A stretch of 64,000 bases of DNA from Microbacterium sp. (GCA_013823625.1 PNMM01000002.1:641061-705060); one strand, 5' to 3'; positions 31,654 to 41,804 are shown, counted from the stretch's first letter. Notes: generated from the sequence alone by a model not told the origin. A program made the numbers and translations.

Positions 31654-32507
31654 TCGGTGTCGACTGGGCAACGTACGTGCAGCTGCTCGCCCTCGTTCAA
31701 AACTCGATCATCGCGGCGGCCGTTCTCGGTATCGTCGGCGGGCTCATCGGGGTGTTTGTCATGCAGCGCGACATGGCGTTTGCGGTGCACGGCATCAGCG
31801 AGCTCTCGTTTGCCGGTGCGGCGGCAGCCCTCTTGCTCGGAATCAATGTGGTCGCCGGCTCGATCGTGGGTTCGCTGATCGCGGCCGCCATCATCGGCAT
31901 CCTCGGCGCGAAAGCCCGTGATCGCAACTCGATCATCGGCGTGCTCATGCCGTTCGGTCTTGGCCTCGGCATTCTCTTTCTCGCCCTCTACCCGGGGCGC
32001 AGCGGCAACAAGTTCGGCTTGCTCACCGGTCAGATCATCAGCGTTGACCTTCCGCAGTTGGGCCTTCTCATCACCATCAGCATCGTCGTTCTCGTGGCGC
32101 TGCTCATTGTCTGGCGACCGCTCACCTTCGACAGCCTCGACCCCGAGGTCGCGAGTGCCCGTGGCGTGCCGGGCCGTGCCCTCAGCATCGTCTTCATGAC
32201 GCTTCTCGGTCTGACGGTCGCCGTCTCGGTGCAGATCATTGGGGCCTTGCTCGTGCTCGCCTTGCTCGTGACACCGGCAGCCGCAGCATTGCGCGTCTCT
32301 GCGTCGCCCGTGCTCGTGCCCGTGTTGAGCATGGTGTTCGGTTTTGTCTCTGCCGTCGGGGGCATTTTGCTCGCGCTCGGTGGCTCTTTGCCCATCAGCC
32401 CCTACATCACGACGATCTCGTTTGTGATCTACATCGTGTGCCGCATCATCGGCAGCCGGCGGGCCCGACCCGTTGCGCAGGGCCTGTCCGTCCGGAGAGT
32501 CGCATGA
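31650..32507 (+). CDS. znuB: Metal ABC transporter permease
   Basis: ABC-3 family TM protein. Confidence 0.92.
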   Translation: MIGVDWATYVQLLALVQNSIIAAAVLGIVGGLIGVFVMQRDMAFAVHGISELSFAGAAAALLLGINVVAGSIVGSLIAAAIIGILGAKARDRNSIIGVLMPFGLGLGILFLALYPGRSGNKFGLLTGQIISVDLPQLGLLITISIVVLVALLIVWRPLTFDSLDPEVASARGVPGRALSIVFMTLLGLTVAVSVQIIGALLVLALLVTPAAAALRVSASPVLVPVLSMVFGFVSAVGGILLALGGSLPISPYITTISFVIYIVCRIIGSRRARPVAQGLSVRRVA

Positions 32508-32896
32508 AACGCAACACGTGGCAGCGCGAGGCCGTGCGCACAGCCCTTGCCCGATCCGAGAACTTTGTGAGTGCGCAGGCACTGCATGGCGCTTTGAAGG
32601 ATGCTGGCTCAGGCATCGGCCTCGCCACGGTTTATCGCGCGCTTGCCGACCTCGCTGAGGAGGGCGAGGCCGACTCGCTCCAGCAAGATGGCGAGTCGCT
32701 CTACCGCGCGTGTACTCCCGGTAGCCACCATCATCACCTGATCTGTCGAAACTGCGGACTCACCGTTGAAATCGAGGCCGAGGCGATTGAGGAGTGGGCG
32801 CGAGCGGTTGCGGCGCGCCATGGTTTTGTGCAGCCCCATCACATCGTTGATGTCTTTGGCCTGTGCCGAGAGTGCGCGGTCACCCTCGGCGCTTAA
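32504..32896 (+). CDS. Fur-family regulator (probable Zur)
   Basis: GIGLATVYRALADLAEEG, HHHHLICRNCG, CRECAVTL. Confidence 0.92.
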   Translation: MKRNTWQREAVRTALARSENFVSAQALHGALKDAGSGIGLATVYRALADLAEEGEADSLQQDGESLYRACTPGSHHHHLICRNCGLTVEIEAEAIEEWARAVAARHGFVQPHHIVDVFGLCRECAVTLGA

Positions 32897-33049
32897 TCAG
32901 GCCAGAATGGTGGATGAACCAGGTTCGCGTTGCCTAGACGTTGGCTGAATCACGGTTTACGATCAACACACACTTACCGTCGGCGTTGACTCACTGATCG
33001 ACGACGACGAGTGATCTGAGCAGCAAGTATCGACTTAAGGGAGAGTCTC

Positions 33050-33094
33050 ATGCGCGAGTTGCACTGTGCGCGAACGACGGCGGTGCTGTCGTGA
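33050..33094 (+). CDS. Candidate 14-aa leader peptide MRELHCARTTAVLS
   Basis: Preceded by AAGGGAGAG; its TGA overlaps the GTG start of the next gene. Confidence 0.5.
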   Translation: MRELHCARTTAVLS

Positions 33095-33711
33095 GTAACC
33101 CATGGGTGGGCAAGGCGCTTCGAGGCAAAGCCGCCCCCCCGGTTCCCGAAGAGTCAGACGATGACTACAAGGGTTCGTGGGGCGCCAAGCTCGATTCGTT
33201 CGCGCCTCCAGAGATCCCTCCGGCCCCCGCAAAGGCACCCCCGGCGGCGAAACCAGCGGCGGCCGAGAAGGTGCCCGCGGCAAAGCCGGCCGAGGCACCC
33301 GCTGTAAAGCCCGCGGCCGCGCCCGCCGCCGCGGCCCCTGCGAGCACCGAGCGCATGACGATTCAAGAGTCGCTCGACTCGCTCATGAGCCTGCAGGGCG
33401 CCTTGTGTGCCGCGCTGGTCGATAGCGGTTCGGGAATGATCTTGGGCCAGTCAGGGTCAGGCATCAACATGGACATCGCGGCCGCGGGCGCGACCGAAGC
33501 GGTGCGCGCCAAGCTCGCGACCATGAACTCGCTCGGCCTTACCGACACGATCGACGACATGATCATCACGCTCTCGAGTCAGTACCACGTCGTTCGGCCG
33601 CTGACGCGTGACCCGAAGGTCTTCCTCTACGTGATCGTTGACAAGGCACAGTCGAATCTCGCGATGGCCCGGTACAAGGTGACCGAGTACGACGGTCGAC
33701 TGGTCATGTAA
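33091..33711 (+). CDS. Roadblock/LC7-domain protein with Pro/Ala-rich N-terminus
   Basis: LDSLMSLQGALCAALVDSGSGMILGQSGSG...DDMIITLSSQYHVVRPLTRDPKVFLYVIVDKAQSNLAMARYKV; paralogous to 35489-35884. Confidence 0.8.
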   Translation: MSNPWVGKALRGKAAPPVPEESDDDYKGSWGAKLDSFAPPEIPPAPAKAPPAAKPAAAEKVPAAKPAEAPAVKPAAAPAAAAPASTERMTIQESLDSLMSLQGALCAALVDSGSGMILGQSGSGINMDIAAAGATEAVRAKLATMNSLGLTDTIDDMIITLSSQYHVVRPLTRDPKVFLYVIVDKAQSNLAMARYKVTEYDGRLVM

Positions 33712-33822
33712 TGGTGAGCACTCATTTGGATGTTCGGGCCCCCCGGCCTACGCTGAAGTCCTCACAGCGGCGTGACGTCGGGATCGTTCGTCAGCCGCGA
33801 ATCGCGTAGGCGGCAAGGACTC

Positions 33823-34494
33823 ATGGCAGAACAATCTTCCTCCGGTGGCGACGGCGTCATGGTGACCGTTGCGTCGCCCACCGACAGCGTTGACAACGGG
33901 TGGGACGACGCCGCGCGAGCGATCTACTCGGTGAGAAAGATCGCGGCGCCCATGGGCATCGTCTTGCAACCCGACGACCGCACTCCGTACCTCATCGACC
34001 TTCACCGCAAGAAGTTCTTCTCGACCGACGACCTCACCGACTTTCCGACGCATCCTGTGCGCGTCGGGGTGCAAACGTATGTGGTGTCGCTCGATGACCA
34101 AGAACCTGCCGGCCCCGCTCGTAATCTCGAGTTACTGCTGTGGAACGTTGGCCGTAGCTCTTTTCACGGCGGACTTGCCCCGTGGTTGTCACCGACGGCT
34201 CCGTACCGCCTCACCGCGTGGCCCGATTTCACCGGCGTCTTTCACACGACGTTTCACTTGCGGTTGACAGCGCACCTCGCCAACCACGTCACAACGGTCA
34301 ATGACCTCGTCGAGCTCTTTCCCGCGGATGCTGAGTCGGTGCCCGGGGCGATGAACGCGTTCAGCCTTCTCGGAATCTTGGAGCACCTGCCCGCCCAGCC
34401 GGCCGCCGCAGCTCAACCCGTTGAACCCGCAGCCGACGCGGAGCGATCGACCGGGGGCCTCTGGAGCCGACTCCGCGATCGCTGGGGCTTCTAG
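33823..34494 (+). CDS. Uncharacterised protein of the roadblock/GTPase cluster
   Basis: Clean ORF in the operon; C-terminal region possibly winged-helix-like. Confidence 0.65.
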   Translation: MAEQSSSGGDGVMVTVASPTDSVDNGWDDAARAIYSVRKIAAPMGIVLQPDDRTPYLIDLHRKKFFSTDDLTDFPTHPVRVGVQTYVVSLDDQEPAGPARNLELLLWNVGRSSFHGGLAPWLSPTAPYRLTAWPDFTGVFHTTFHLRLTAHLANHVTTVNDLVELFPADAESVPGAMNAFSLLGILEHLPAQPAAAAQPVEPAADAERSTGGLWSRLRDRWGF

Positions 34495-34496
34495 GA

Positions 34497-35066
34497 ATGG
34501 CCGAACACGTCGTTCTCTTTACAGGACCGATGGGCGCCGGCAAGACCGCGGCCATTGCGAGCCTGAGCGATATCGATCCCGTGCGAACCGAAGCCGCGAA
34601 CACCGATCGTGTGACCGCCGACAAGGCGACGACGACGGTTGCTCTTGACTACGGTGAGATCACCATTGGCCCCGACGAAAAGGTTCGGCTCTACGGCATC
34701 CCGGGCCAAACACGGTTTGAGTTCATGTGGAAAGTTCTCATGCGCCGGGCCGTGGGCATGATCTTGCTCGTCAACAACGACAACCCCGACCCCATCGGTC
34801 AGATGCTGTACTTCATCGACTATTTCCACGAACTCTACGAGCGGGGCGGGGCCGTCGTGGCGATCTCTCGCTCAGACGTGGGTTTGGGGCCGACGCGCGA
34901 GGAGTACTACTCTGCACTCGCGGCTGCTCGCCCAGGATTGTCGATTCCGATCTTCTCGGTTGACGCCCGGAGTCCGGAGCAGATGAAGATTGCACTCTTC
35001 TCGCTCATCTTGAACATCGAAAGTCGGGCGGCAGTGCCTTCCCGCTATGAGGAACCCCGTCAATGA
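34497..35066 (+). CDS. Small Ras-like GTPase (MglA/CvnD-like)
   Basis: P-loop GPMGAGKT, LYGIPGQTRFEFMWKVLMRRAVGMILLVNN. Confidence 0.82.
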   Translation: MAEHVVLFTGPMGAGKTAAIASLSDIDPVRTEAANTDRVTADKATTTVALDYGEITIGPDEKVRLYGIPGQTRFEFMWKVLMRRAVGMILLVNNDNPDPIGQMLYFIDYFHELYERGGAVVAISRSDVGLGPTREEYYSALAAARPGLSIPIFSVDARSPEQMKIALFSLILNIESRAAVPSRYEEPRQ

Positions 35067-35461
35067 CCACAGCACTTCATCACAACAAAGACGTCGTCGC
35101 CCGCGGCGGTGTCTTGCTCACAGAACTTGACTCGATCTGCACGTCGTTTCTCTACGCGGTTCTCGTCACCGACGATGGATTCGAGGTGGCGAGTGTTTCT
35201 GGGTCAGACCACGAGCGCTTGGCGAGCATGGTGAGCTCGTTGCAGGCGCTCGCCGAGGGCGTGGCCGAAGAACTCAAGATCGGCACGTCAGAGTACGTCG
35301 TGCTCGCGACCGAAGACGGCCACGTCATTCAATTGCGTATTCCTCGCCAGCAGCTCGTCTTGTCGGCCGTCTTCAACAAGTCAGAGACTCTCGGCAAAGT
35401 CTTGTCTGCCTCGAAGAGCACTGCGGAGCAAATCGCTGTGATGGTAGAGACCAGCAAGTAG
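35063..35461 (+). CDS. Roadblock/LC7-domain protein
   Basis: ATGA overlap with the GTPase; LLTELDSICTSFLYAVLVTDDGFEVASVSGSDHERLASMVSSLQALAEGVAEEL. Confidence 0.78.
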   Translation: MTTALHHNKDVVARGGVLLTELDSICTSFLYAVLVTDDGFEVASVSGSDHERLASMVSSLQALAEGVAEELKIGTSEYVVLATEDGHVIQLRIPRQQLVLSAVFNKSETLGKVLSASKSTAEQIAVMVETSK

Positions 35462-35488
35462 GTCTCTCCTCCCGCGACAGCGGGACTA

Positions 35489-35884
35489 ATGTTGGGCCAA
35501 CTCGAACACGTGGGAAAGGTTGTCGTGGCAAACGTAGACGAAACCCTCAGCGCTTTGACCGACCTCGCCGGCTCGAAGTGGGTCGCCCTTGTCGACAGCC
35601 AATCGGGCATGATTTTGGGTCAGCGCGGTAGCGCGGCAGAGATCGAGATCACGGCCGCCGGCAACACCGAAGTGATGCGCGCCAACCGAACGATGATCAC
35701 GTCGCTCGGCATGAGCGACTCGATCGAAGACATCATCATCACCCTCACGGGCCAGTACCACATCATGCGACCCATCGCCGCAGACCCCTCAATCTTCTTG
35801 TACCTCGTACTGAATCGGGCCAAGTCAAACTTGGCGCTCGCGCGCCAGAAGATCGTCAGCTCGGGCGATTCGCTCACGATTTAG
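35489..35884 (+). CDS. Roadblock/LC7-like protein
   Basis: VALVDSQSGMILGQRGS...DIIITLTGQYHIMRPIAADPSIFLYLVLNRAKSNLALARQKI. Confidence 0.78.
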   Translation: MLGQLEHVGKVVVANVDETLSALTDLAGSKWVALVDSQSGMILGQRGSAAEIEITAAGNTEVMRANRTMITSLGMSDSIEDIIITLTGQYHIMRPIAADPSIFLYLVLNRAKSNLALARQKIVSSGDSLTI

Positions 35885-36068
35885 CTTCCGGCTTTCTGCG
35901 CCCACTTTGCGCGACCGTTCGCGAGCCCGTACCATGGGGAGGTTGCGAGTTCTTCGCACACGTATGCCCTTAGCCGAGTTCACGCTCGGAGAAGAGCGTG
36001 CCGACAAGTGATCTTGGGCAGAGCATCCATCACGGAAGCCCTGCGGTAACCAGAACAGGAGTACACCC

Positions 36069-36305
36069 ATGGCAGCAACCTGCCAGGTGACCGGAGCCGT
36101 TCCCGGCTTTGGACACAACATTTCGCACTCACACCGTCGTACCAAGCGTCGGTTTGACCCGAACATCCAGAAGAAGACGTACTTCGTGCCGTCGCTTCGC
36201 CGCAATGTCACGCTGACTCTGTCGGCCAAGGGCATCAAGACGATCGATGCCCGTGGCATCGAGGCTGTCGTGAAAGACCTGCTCGCTCGTGGGGAGAAGA
36301 TCTAG
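36069..36305 (+). CDS. rpmB: 50S ribosomal protein L28
   Basis: [30 protein letters not shown]. Confidence 0.95.
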   Translation: MAATCQVTGAVPGFGHNISHSHRRTKRRFDPNIQKKTYFVPSLRRNVTLTLSAKGIKTIDARGIEAVVKDLLARGEKI

Positions 36306-36472
36306 TGGCCAAGCAGCAAGATGTTCGTCCGATCATCAAACTCAAGTCGACCGCCGGTACCGGGTACACCTACGTGACCCGCAAGAACCGTCGCAACGAC
36401 CCTGACCGCCTCGTGCTTAAGAAGTACGACCCGGTTATCCGCAAGCACGTCGAATTCCGCGAGGAGCGCTAA
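36305..36472 (+). CDS. rpmG: 50S ribosomal protein L33 (cysteine-free)
   Basis: 55-aa [55 protein letters not shown], read from sequence. Confidence 0.95.
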   Translation: MAKQQDVRPIIKLKSTAGTGYTYVTRKNRRNDPDRLVLKKYDPVIRKHVEFREER

Positions 36473-36475
36473 GTC

Positions 36476-36781
36476 ATGGCGAAGAAGAGCAAGATCGCGC
36501 GCAATGAGCAGCGCAAGGTTGTCGTCGAGCGGTACGCCGCAAAGCGTCTCGAACTGAAGAAGGCGCTCGTTGACCCCAACGGCACCGACGAGTCGCGCGA
36601 GGCCGCGCGTAAGGGACTGCAGAAGCTCCCCCGCAACGCCTCGCCCGTGCGCGTGCGTTCGCGTGACGCCGTCGACGGCCGCCCCCGCGGTGTGCTGACG
36701 AAGTTCGGCATCTCGCGTGTACGGTTCCGCGACATGGCGCACCGTGGCGAGCTGCCCGGCATCACCAAGTCGAGCTGGTAA
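36476..36781 (+). CDS. rpsN: 30S ribosomal protein S14 (long, zinc-independent form)
   Basis: [24 protein letters not shown]...[30 protein letters not shown]. Confidence 0.95.
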   Translation: MAKKSKIARNEQRKVVVERYAAKRLELKKALVDPNGTDESREAARKGLQKLPRNASPVRVRSRDAVDGRPRGVLTKFGISRVRFRDMAHRGELPGITKSSW

Positions 36782-36802
36782 CACTCAGCACGTCAGTCTC
36801 TC

Positions 36803-36839
36803 GAGGAGGGGGCATTCCGGTCAGGGATGCCCCCTCCTC
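36803..36839 (+). terminator. Terminator after rpsN
   Basis: GAGGAGGGGGCATTCC-ggtca-GGGATGCCCCCTCCTC. Confidence 0.8.
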
Positions 36840-36983
36840 CTCTGTGCGCAGGTATTCACCACTTGCGGCGCACCGGGCTGACTTGCCCGGAAACACGCGG
36901 AAGTGCTGGTACCGTCGAGGCGGCTCGCGGTCAGAACGTGACCACGAACCGTCCCACCAACGTTGAGGTCCGAGGAGGACACC

Positions 36984-37256
36984 ATGAACCGTTCCGAGCT
37001 TGTCGCGGCGATCGCCGCTGAGTCGGGCCTGAGCCAGGCTGATGTGAACCGCGCTGTCGACGCCCTTTTCTCGGTCGTCTCCGGCGCCGTCAAGAGCGGC
37101 ACGAAGGTTGCTATCCCGGGCTGGATCTCGTTCGAGCGCACGCACCGCGAGGCGCGCACGGGCCGCAACCCGCAGACGGGCGCCGCCATCCAGATCGCCG
37201 CGTCGTACGGCATCAAGGTCAGCGCCGGCACCAAGCTCAAGGCTGCTGCCAAGTAA
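36984..37256 (+). CDS. hup: HU-family DNA-binding protein
   Basis: MNRSELVAAIAAESGLSQADVNRAVDALF...GRNPQTG. Confidence 0.95.
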   Translation: MNRSELVAAIAAESGLSQADVNRAVDALFSVVSGAVKSGTKVAIPGWISFERTHREARTGRNPQTGAAIQIAASYGIKVSAGTKLKAAAK

Positions 37257-37274
37257 GTTCGCATCACACAGCAC

Positions 37275-37320
37275 CACGCACGATGGGCGGCTCCCCTCAG
37301 GGAGCCGCCCATCGTGCGTG
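37275..37320 (+). terminator. 21-bp perfect-stem terminator after hup
   Basis: CACGCACGATGGGCGGCTCCC-ctca-GGGAGCCGCCCATCGTGCGTG. Confidence 0.85.
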
Positions 37321-37382
37321 TGGGCGCCGATGATGCCCGCGCTACCGAGCGCCCACACAGCGGTGTCGCCTAGCCTGGAGCG

Positions 37383-39389
37383 GTGACTGCTCTTGCCCCG
37401 CGCGTGCGCACGACACCCCTGCCCTGGGGCGCCGTGGGTGTGGCCGCCCTCGTGTCGGGCTCTCTCGTTGCGCTGCTCGTCGGGCTCGTGTTCGGCGGGG
37501 GCGCCGATGCTGCTCTCATTTCTGATCCCGGTGCCGCCGTTCGGTACGGGCTTCCGATAGCCAAGCTCGCGGCCACCCTGGGCGCCGCGGGCGCGATTGG
37601 TGGCCTGCTGCTGGCGTTGCTCGCACTCTCGCCCGAGCATCCCGAACACGGTCGTGCCCTTGACGTGGCCGCAGCGTCGGCCGCGGTCTGGACAGTGGCC
37701 TCGGCGGCAACGGCGTTCTTCACTTTTCTTGCTGCCTACCTCGAGCCCGTCACGGTCGATGAGCGCTTCGGCAGGCTCATCGCGGCATTCTTGACGACGT
37801 CTGAGCTCGGTCAAGCATGGCTCGCCACCATCGTCATGGCCGCCGTGGTGACGGTGTTGTGCTTTGCGATTCGAAACCCTTCTCTGTTGGCGATCGTCGC
37901 GCTTCTCGCCGCCGCGGCGTTGTGGCCCGTCGCGCAGACCGGGCACTCGGGTGGTACCGCCGATCACGACGCGGCCGTCACCGCGGTGTATCTGCACAGC
38001 GTCTTTGCGGCGGTGTGGGTGGGCGGCCTGCTCACGATCGTGCTGACACGGAGAGCCCTGGCCGATCGACTGCCCATTGTGCTCGCTCGCTACTCGACGA
38101 TTGCCCTCGTGGCCTTCATCGTGGTTGCCCTTTCGGGACTCGTGAGTGCGCAGTTGCGCATGGGAGGCCTCGAGGCGCTCGCGACGCCCTATGGGCTCAT
38201 CGTTGCCGCCAAAGTGGTCTCGCTCATCGGGTTGGGCGCCTTTGGCGCGGCGTATCGGCGAAGACTTATCGCTCGGCTTGAGCGCGAGGTGCGTCCGCGC
38301 TCAACGTTCTGGCTCATCGTGACGGCAGAGCTCGCCCTCATGGGCGTTGCGTCAGGACTCGCAACGGCGCTTGCTCGCACTCCGACCCCCGTGCCGCAGA
38401 TCCCCGTTGACCTCTTGGCCAATCCGACGCCGGCCGAAATTCTCACGGGCGCACCACTGCCCCCCGCGTTCGAGGTGTGGCGCCTCGCCACCGAATGGGA
38501 CCTCAATCTGCTGTGGGCACTGCTCGCGGGCTTTGGGGCTTTCTTCTACCTCGCCGGCGTCATGCGAATGCACCGCCGGGGTGATCAGTGGCCCATTCAC
38601 CGCACCATTCTGTGGACCCTCGGCATGGTGCTGCTCGTCATTGTGACGAGCAGCGGAATCGCTGTGTACGAGCGCTACTTGTTCAGCATCCACATGCTCG
38701 GCCACATGGTGCTGAGCATGGGTATTCCGGTGATGCTCGTGCTCGGGGCGCCCGTGACGCTCGCGGCACGGGCCATCCACGCCCGCAAAGACGGCTCTCG
38801 TGGCCCGCGAGAGTGGATTCTGATGATCGTGCACTCGCGCTTCGCGGCGATTGTGGGCCACCCCATCGTGGCGTCGGTGGTCTTCGCCGTGTCGCTCTTG
38901 GTGTTCTACTACTCACCACTCTTCTCGTGGGCCGTGAGTGATCACCTCGGCCACCAGTGGATGGTGCTGCACTTTTTGCTGAGCGGCTATCTGTTCGTGA
39001 ACGCCCTCATTGGCGTCGACCCCGCGCCCTACCGGCCGCCGTATCCCATTCGGCTCATCATCCTGCTCGCGACGATGGCGTTCCACGCCTTCTTCGGGCT
39101 CTCCCTCATCACGGGCACGGGAATGCTGCTTCCCGAGTGGTTCGGGGCGATGGGCCGCGAATGGGGCCAGCCCCCTCTGCAAGACCAGCAGACGGCGGGC
39201 GGCATCGCCTGGAGCGTGGGAGAGATTCCCACCCTCGTGCTCGCGATGCTCGTCGTGTGGAGCTGGAGTCGTGCTGATCGCCGCGAGACCAAACGTCTCG
39301 ACCGCCGGGCCGACCGCGACGGCGACGCTGACCTCGAGGCGTGGAACGCGATGCTCGCCGATCGTGCGCGCCAGACTGCGCAGCGTTAG
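37383..39389 (+). CDS. CopD / CtaG-type cytochrome c oxidase assembly fusion membrane protein
   Basis: Copper-resistance D TM region followed by a CtaG-like region (HMLGHMVLSMGIPVMLVLGAPVTLA). Confidence 0.85.
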   Translation: MTALAPRVRTTPLPWGAVGVAALVSGSLVALLVGLVFGGGADAALISDPGAAVRYGLPIAKLAATLGAAGAIGGLLLALLALSPEHPEHGRALDVAAASAAVWTVASAATAFFTFLAAYLEPVTVDERFGRLIAAFLTTSELGQAWLATIVMAAVVTVLCFAIRNPSLLAIVALLAAAALWPVAQTGHSGGTADHDAAVTAVYLHSVFAAVWVGGLLTIVLTRRALADRLPIVLARYSTIALVAFIVVALSGLVSAQLRMGGLEALATPYGLIVAAKVVSLIGLGAFGAAYRRRLIARLEREVRPRSTFWLIVTAELALMGVASGLATALARTPTPVPQIPVDLLANPTPAEILTGAPLPPAFEVWRLATEWDLNLLWALLAGFGAFFYLAGVMRMHRRGDQWPIHRTILWTLGMVLLVIVTSSGIAVYERYLFSIHMLGHMVLSMGIPVMLVLGAPVTLAARAIHARKDGSRGPREWILMIVHSRFAAIVGHPIVASVVFAVSLLVFYYSPLFSWAVSDHLGHQWMVLHFLLSGYLFVNALIGVDPAPYRPPYPIRLIILLATMAFHAFFGLSLITGTGMLLPEWFGAMGREWGQPPLQDQQTAGGIAWSVGEIPTLVLAMLVVWSWSRADRRETKRLDRRADRDGDADLEAWNAMLADRARQTAQR

Positions 39390-40339
39390 CCCCCGGCCGA
39401 AGACAGTCGAATCTCGGGCTGACGGTCGGTGATGGTGACCTCACCGCGAACGACGAACCCCATGAGCTCGTCGCGTGTCGACACCGTGCCGTCGAAGAGC
39501 TTTTGCACGTCGACGACCAGTTGTACCGAGCCTTCCGCGCGCAGCTTCCACGCACCGGGGCGTTCTGCGGGCTCGATCGTCACCGTGTCGAGGGTGTCGA
39601 GACGCCACTCTGGTTCGCCGACCACGCGGTCGCTGATGGTCACGCCAAACGGGCAGCCGGTGGGTTGCAACACCGCTTGCTCGGCGCACTCGGTGAGGAG
39701 GCGCTCAACCTCGGCTTGCACCGCGCGCTGAAGGCGCTCAGATGGTTCGACGGCAAGAGTGATGACCGAGTCCGAAACCTCGGCGCCGACGCGCAGGGTG
39801 CGAGGCTCCGCCACGAGCAAGGGCTCGTCGAGGCGCACACCCACGCGCGAGGGCACGAAGACACTCACGGTCACGGGGAGTCCGGCGGCGTCTGCGACGA
39901 ACGATCGTGTGGTGACCGCGACAACATCGTGCCGGTCGGCGGCGACCTCGAGCGTCGCAACCGGGGGCTCAACGAACGCCCACGCCGGAATGACTCCGAG
40001 CGTTGGCGGCGCGGGTTCGAGGGTGAAGGTCACCTGCACGGCATCCGTGTCGCTGCCATATTCAGCCGTAACGGCGACGGTGCCGTCGGGCGAATCGGTG
40101 CTGCTGATGACGCGGCGGATGCTCGGCGCGCCTTCATCGCCGAGAGGCATCGCGGTCGGCGGCTCGAGGCCGGCGAGTGTTGCGGCCGTGACGAGGTCGT
40201 CGCGTGCAAGTGCATCGAGGTAGCGCTGCACGTGTGCCGCGGGCGTTGCGGCGGTGGCGACGAGCACCGCATAGGCGAGGGCACCGATGCCGAGGAGGGC
40301 CGCGACGGCTCCTCCCCCGATGCGAGCTGCCCTGGTCAT
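39386..40339 (-). CDS. Hypothetical membrane-anchored extracytoplasmic protein
   Basis: N-terminal TM anchor plus beta-rich ectodomain. Confidence 0.6.
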   Translation of the reverse strand: MTRAARIGGGAVAALLGIGALAYAVLVATAATPAAHVQRYLDALARDDLVTAATLAGLEPPTAMPLGDEGAPSIRRVISSTDSPDGTVAVTAEYGSDTDAVQVTFTLEPAPPTLGVIPAWAFVEPPVATLEVAADRHDVVAVTTRSFVADAAGLPVTVSVFVPSRVGVRLDEPLLVAEPRTLRVGAEVSDSVITLAVEPSERLQRAVQAEVERLLTECAEQAVLQPTGCPFGVTISDRVVGEPEWRLDTLDTVTIEPAERPGAWKLRAEGSVQLVVDVQKLFDGTVSTRDELMGFVVRGEVTITDRQPEIRLSSAGG

Positions 40340-40463
40340 GACGTCAGCCTACGCAGGGGCCGCCGCAACGCCGCGAGCTGTGGCACAGTGGCGCTCGCTC
40401 GCGGTTACAGTGGGGTGCCGACGCTCGATCGACGAGGGCGGCGGCCGTGCGAAAGAGAGGGTC

Positions 40464-41804
40464 ATGGCAGTGCGCGATGACCGAGCCCCCGGTGGCCAGA
40501 CCCTGAGTTCTGAGCAGACGGCCGTTCTCGAGCTCATTGAGTCGACGCGAGAGCACGTGTTTGTCACGGGCCGCGCCGGAACCGGCAAGTCGACGCTGCT
40601 CGAAGCCTTTATCGCGTCGACCGAGCGGTCGGTCGTGGTGTGTGCTCCCACCGGTGTCGCGGCCTTGAATGTCGGTGGCCAAACCATCCACTCGCTCTTT
40701 CGGCTCCCCATCGGGCTCATTGCCGACCACGAGTTCGACGACTCGGTCGAACTGCGCAAGCTCCTCGCGTCGATCGACACGGTCGTCATCGACGAAGTGT
40801 CGATGGTGAGCGCTGACCTCATGGATGCCATCGACCGCCGCTTGCGCCAAGCGCGAGCGCGTCGTCACGAACCGTTCGGCGGCGTTCAAGTGGTGCTCTT
40901 TGGTGACCCCTACCAACTTGCTCCCGTGCCCGGTCGCGACGAAGGCGAGCGTGCCTACTACGCCGATCACTATCGCTCGATGTGGTTCTTCGACGCCGCG
41001 GTGTGGCGCGAGGCCGACTTGCGCATCGTTGAGTTGCAGACCATTCACCGTCAGCACGACGCCGACTTTCGCGCCATGTTGACCGCGGTGCGCCACGGCA
41101 CGGTGACGCCTGAGATTGGGTGGGCGCTCAACGAGGCAGGGGCCCGACCGGCGCCCGATGAGGGAGTGCTGACGCTGGCAACGACCAACGCCACGGTCAC
41201 GCGCATCAACATGGATGCCCTGCGCAAACTCCCCGGCGACCCCAAGACTGCTCGCGCCGACATCGCGGGAGAGTTCGGGCCCAAGGGCGGCTACCCCGCC
41301 GACGAAGACCTGCAACTCAAGGTCGGAGCGCAAGTGATGTTCTTGCGCAATGACACCGGCGGCGACGGCCACCCTCGCTGGGTGAATGGCAGCCTCGGCA
41401 CCGTCGAACGCATTGGTCGCACGGTGTTCGTCGAGGTCGACGGTGAGAGCCACGAGGTCGTGCCGGCCACGTGGGAGAAGTACAAATACACCTACTCGGC
41501 CGCGACCAAAAGGGTTTCGAAAGACGTCGTCGCTGAGTTCACCCAGTTTCCGTTGCGGCTGGCGTGGGCGGTCACCATTCACAAGTCGCAAGGGTCGACC
41601 TACGACCGCGCCATCGTCGATCTGGGCCCGCGGGCTTTCGCGCCAGGCCAGACCTACGTGGCGCTGAGTCGCATCCGCTCGCTCGACGGTCTGCATCTTG
41701 TGCGTCCGCTGCGTCCGAGCGACATCATCGTCGACGATGACGTGCGTCGGTTTATGGCCGAGGCCGAGCCGGCCATTGGGCGCGCGATCACCGAGCCCCA
41801 ATAG
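40464..41804 (+). CDS. PIF1/RecD-like DNA helicase
   Basis: VTGRAGTGKSTLLEAF, VIDEVSMVSADLMDAID, C-terminal WAVTIHKSQGSTYDRAIVDLG. Confidence 0.88.
   Translation: MAVRDDRAPGGQTLSSEQTAVLELIESTREHVFVTGRAGTGKSTLLEAFIASTERSVVVCAPTGVAALNVGGQTIHSLFRLPIGLIADHEFDDSVELRKLLASIDTVVIDEVSMVSADLMDAIDRRLRQARARRHEPFGGVQVVLFGDPYQLAPVPGRDEGERAYYADHYRSMWFFDAAVWREADLRIVELQTIHRQHDADFRAMLTAVRHGTVTPEIGWALNEAGARPAPDEGVLTLATTNATVTRINMDALRKLPGDPKTARADIAGEFGPKGGYPADEDLQLKVGAQVMFLRNDTGGDGHPRWVNGSLGTVERIGRTVFVEVDGESHEVVPATWEKYKYTYSAATKRVSKDVVAEFTQFPLRLAWAVTIHKSQGSTYDRAIVDLGPRAFAPGQTYVALSRIRSLDGLHLVRPLRPSDIIVDDDVRRFMAEAEPAIGRAITEPQ

Noticed and set aside
31173-32582. 469-aa - strand ORF opposite znuC/znuB
   Set aside because: Antisense to a conserved transporter operon; composition-driven.
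36069-36781. rpmB-rpmG-rpsN as a duplicate zinc-starvation ribosomal set
   Set aside because: L33 and S14 are cysteine-free, but whether paralogs exist cannot be seen in this window, and no convincing Zur box was found upstream.
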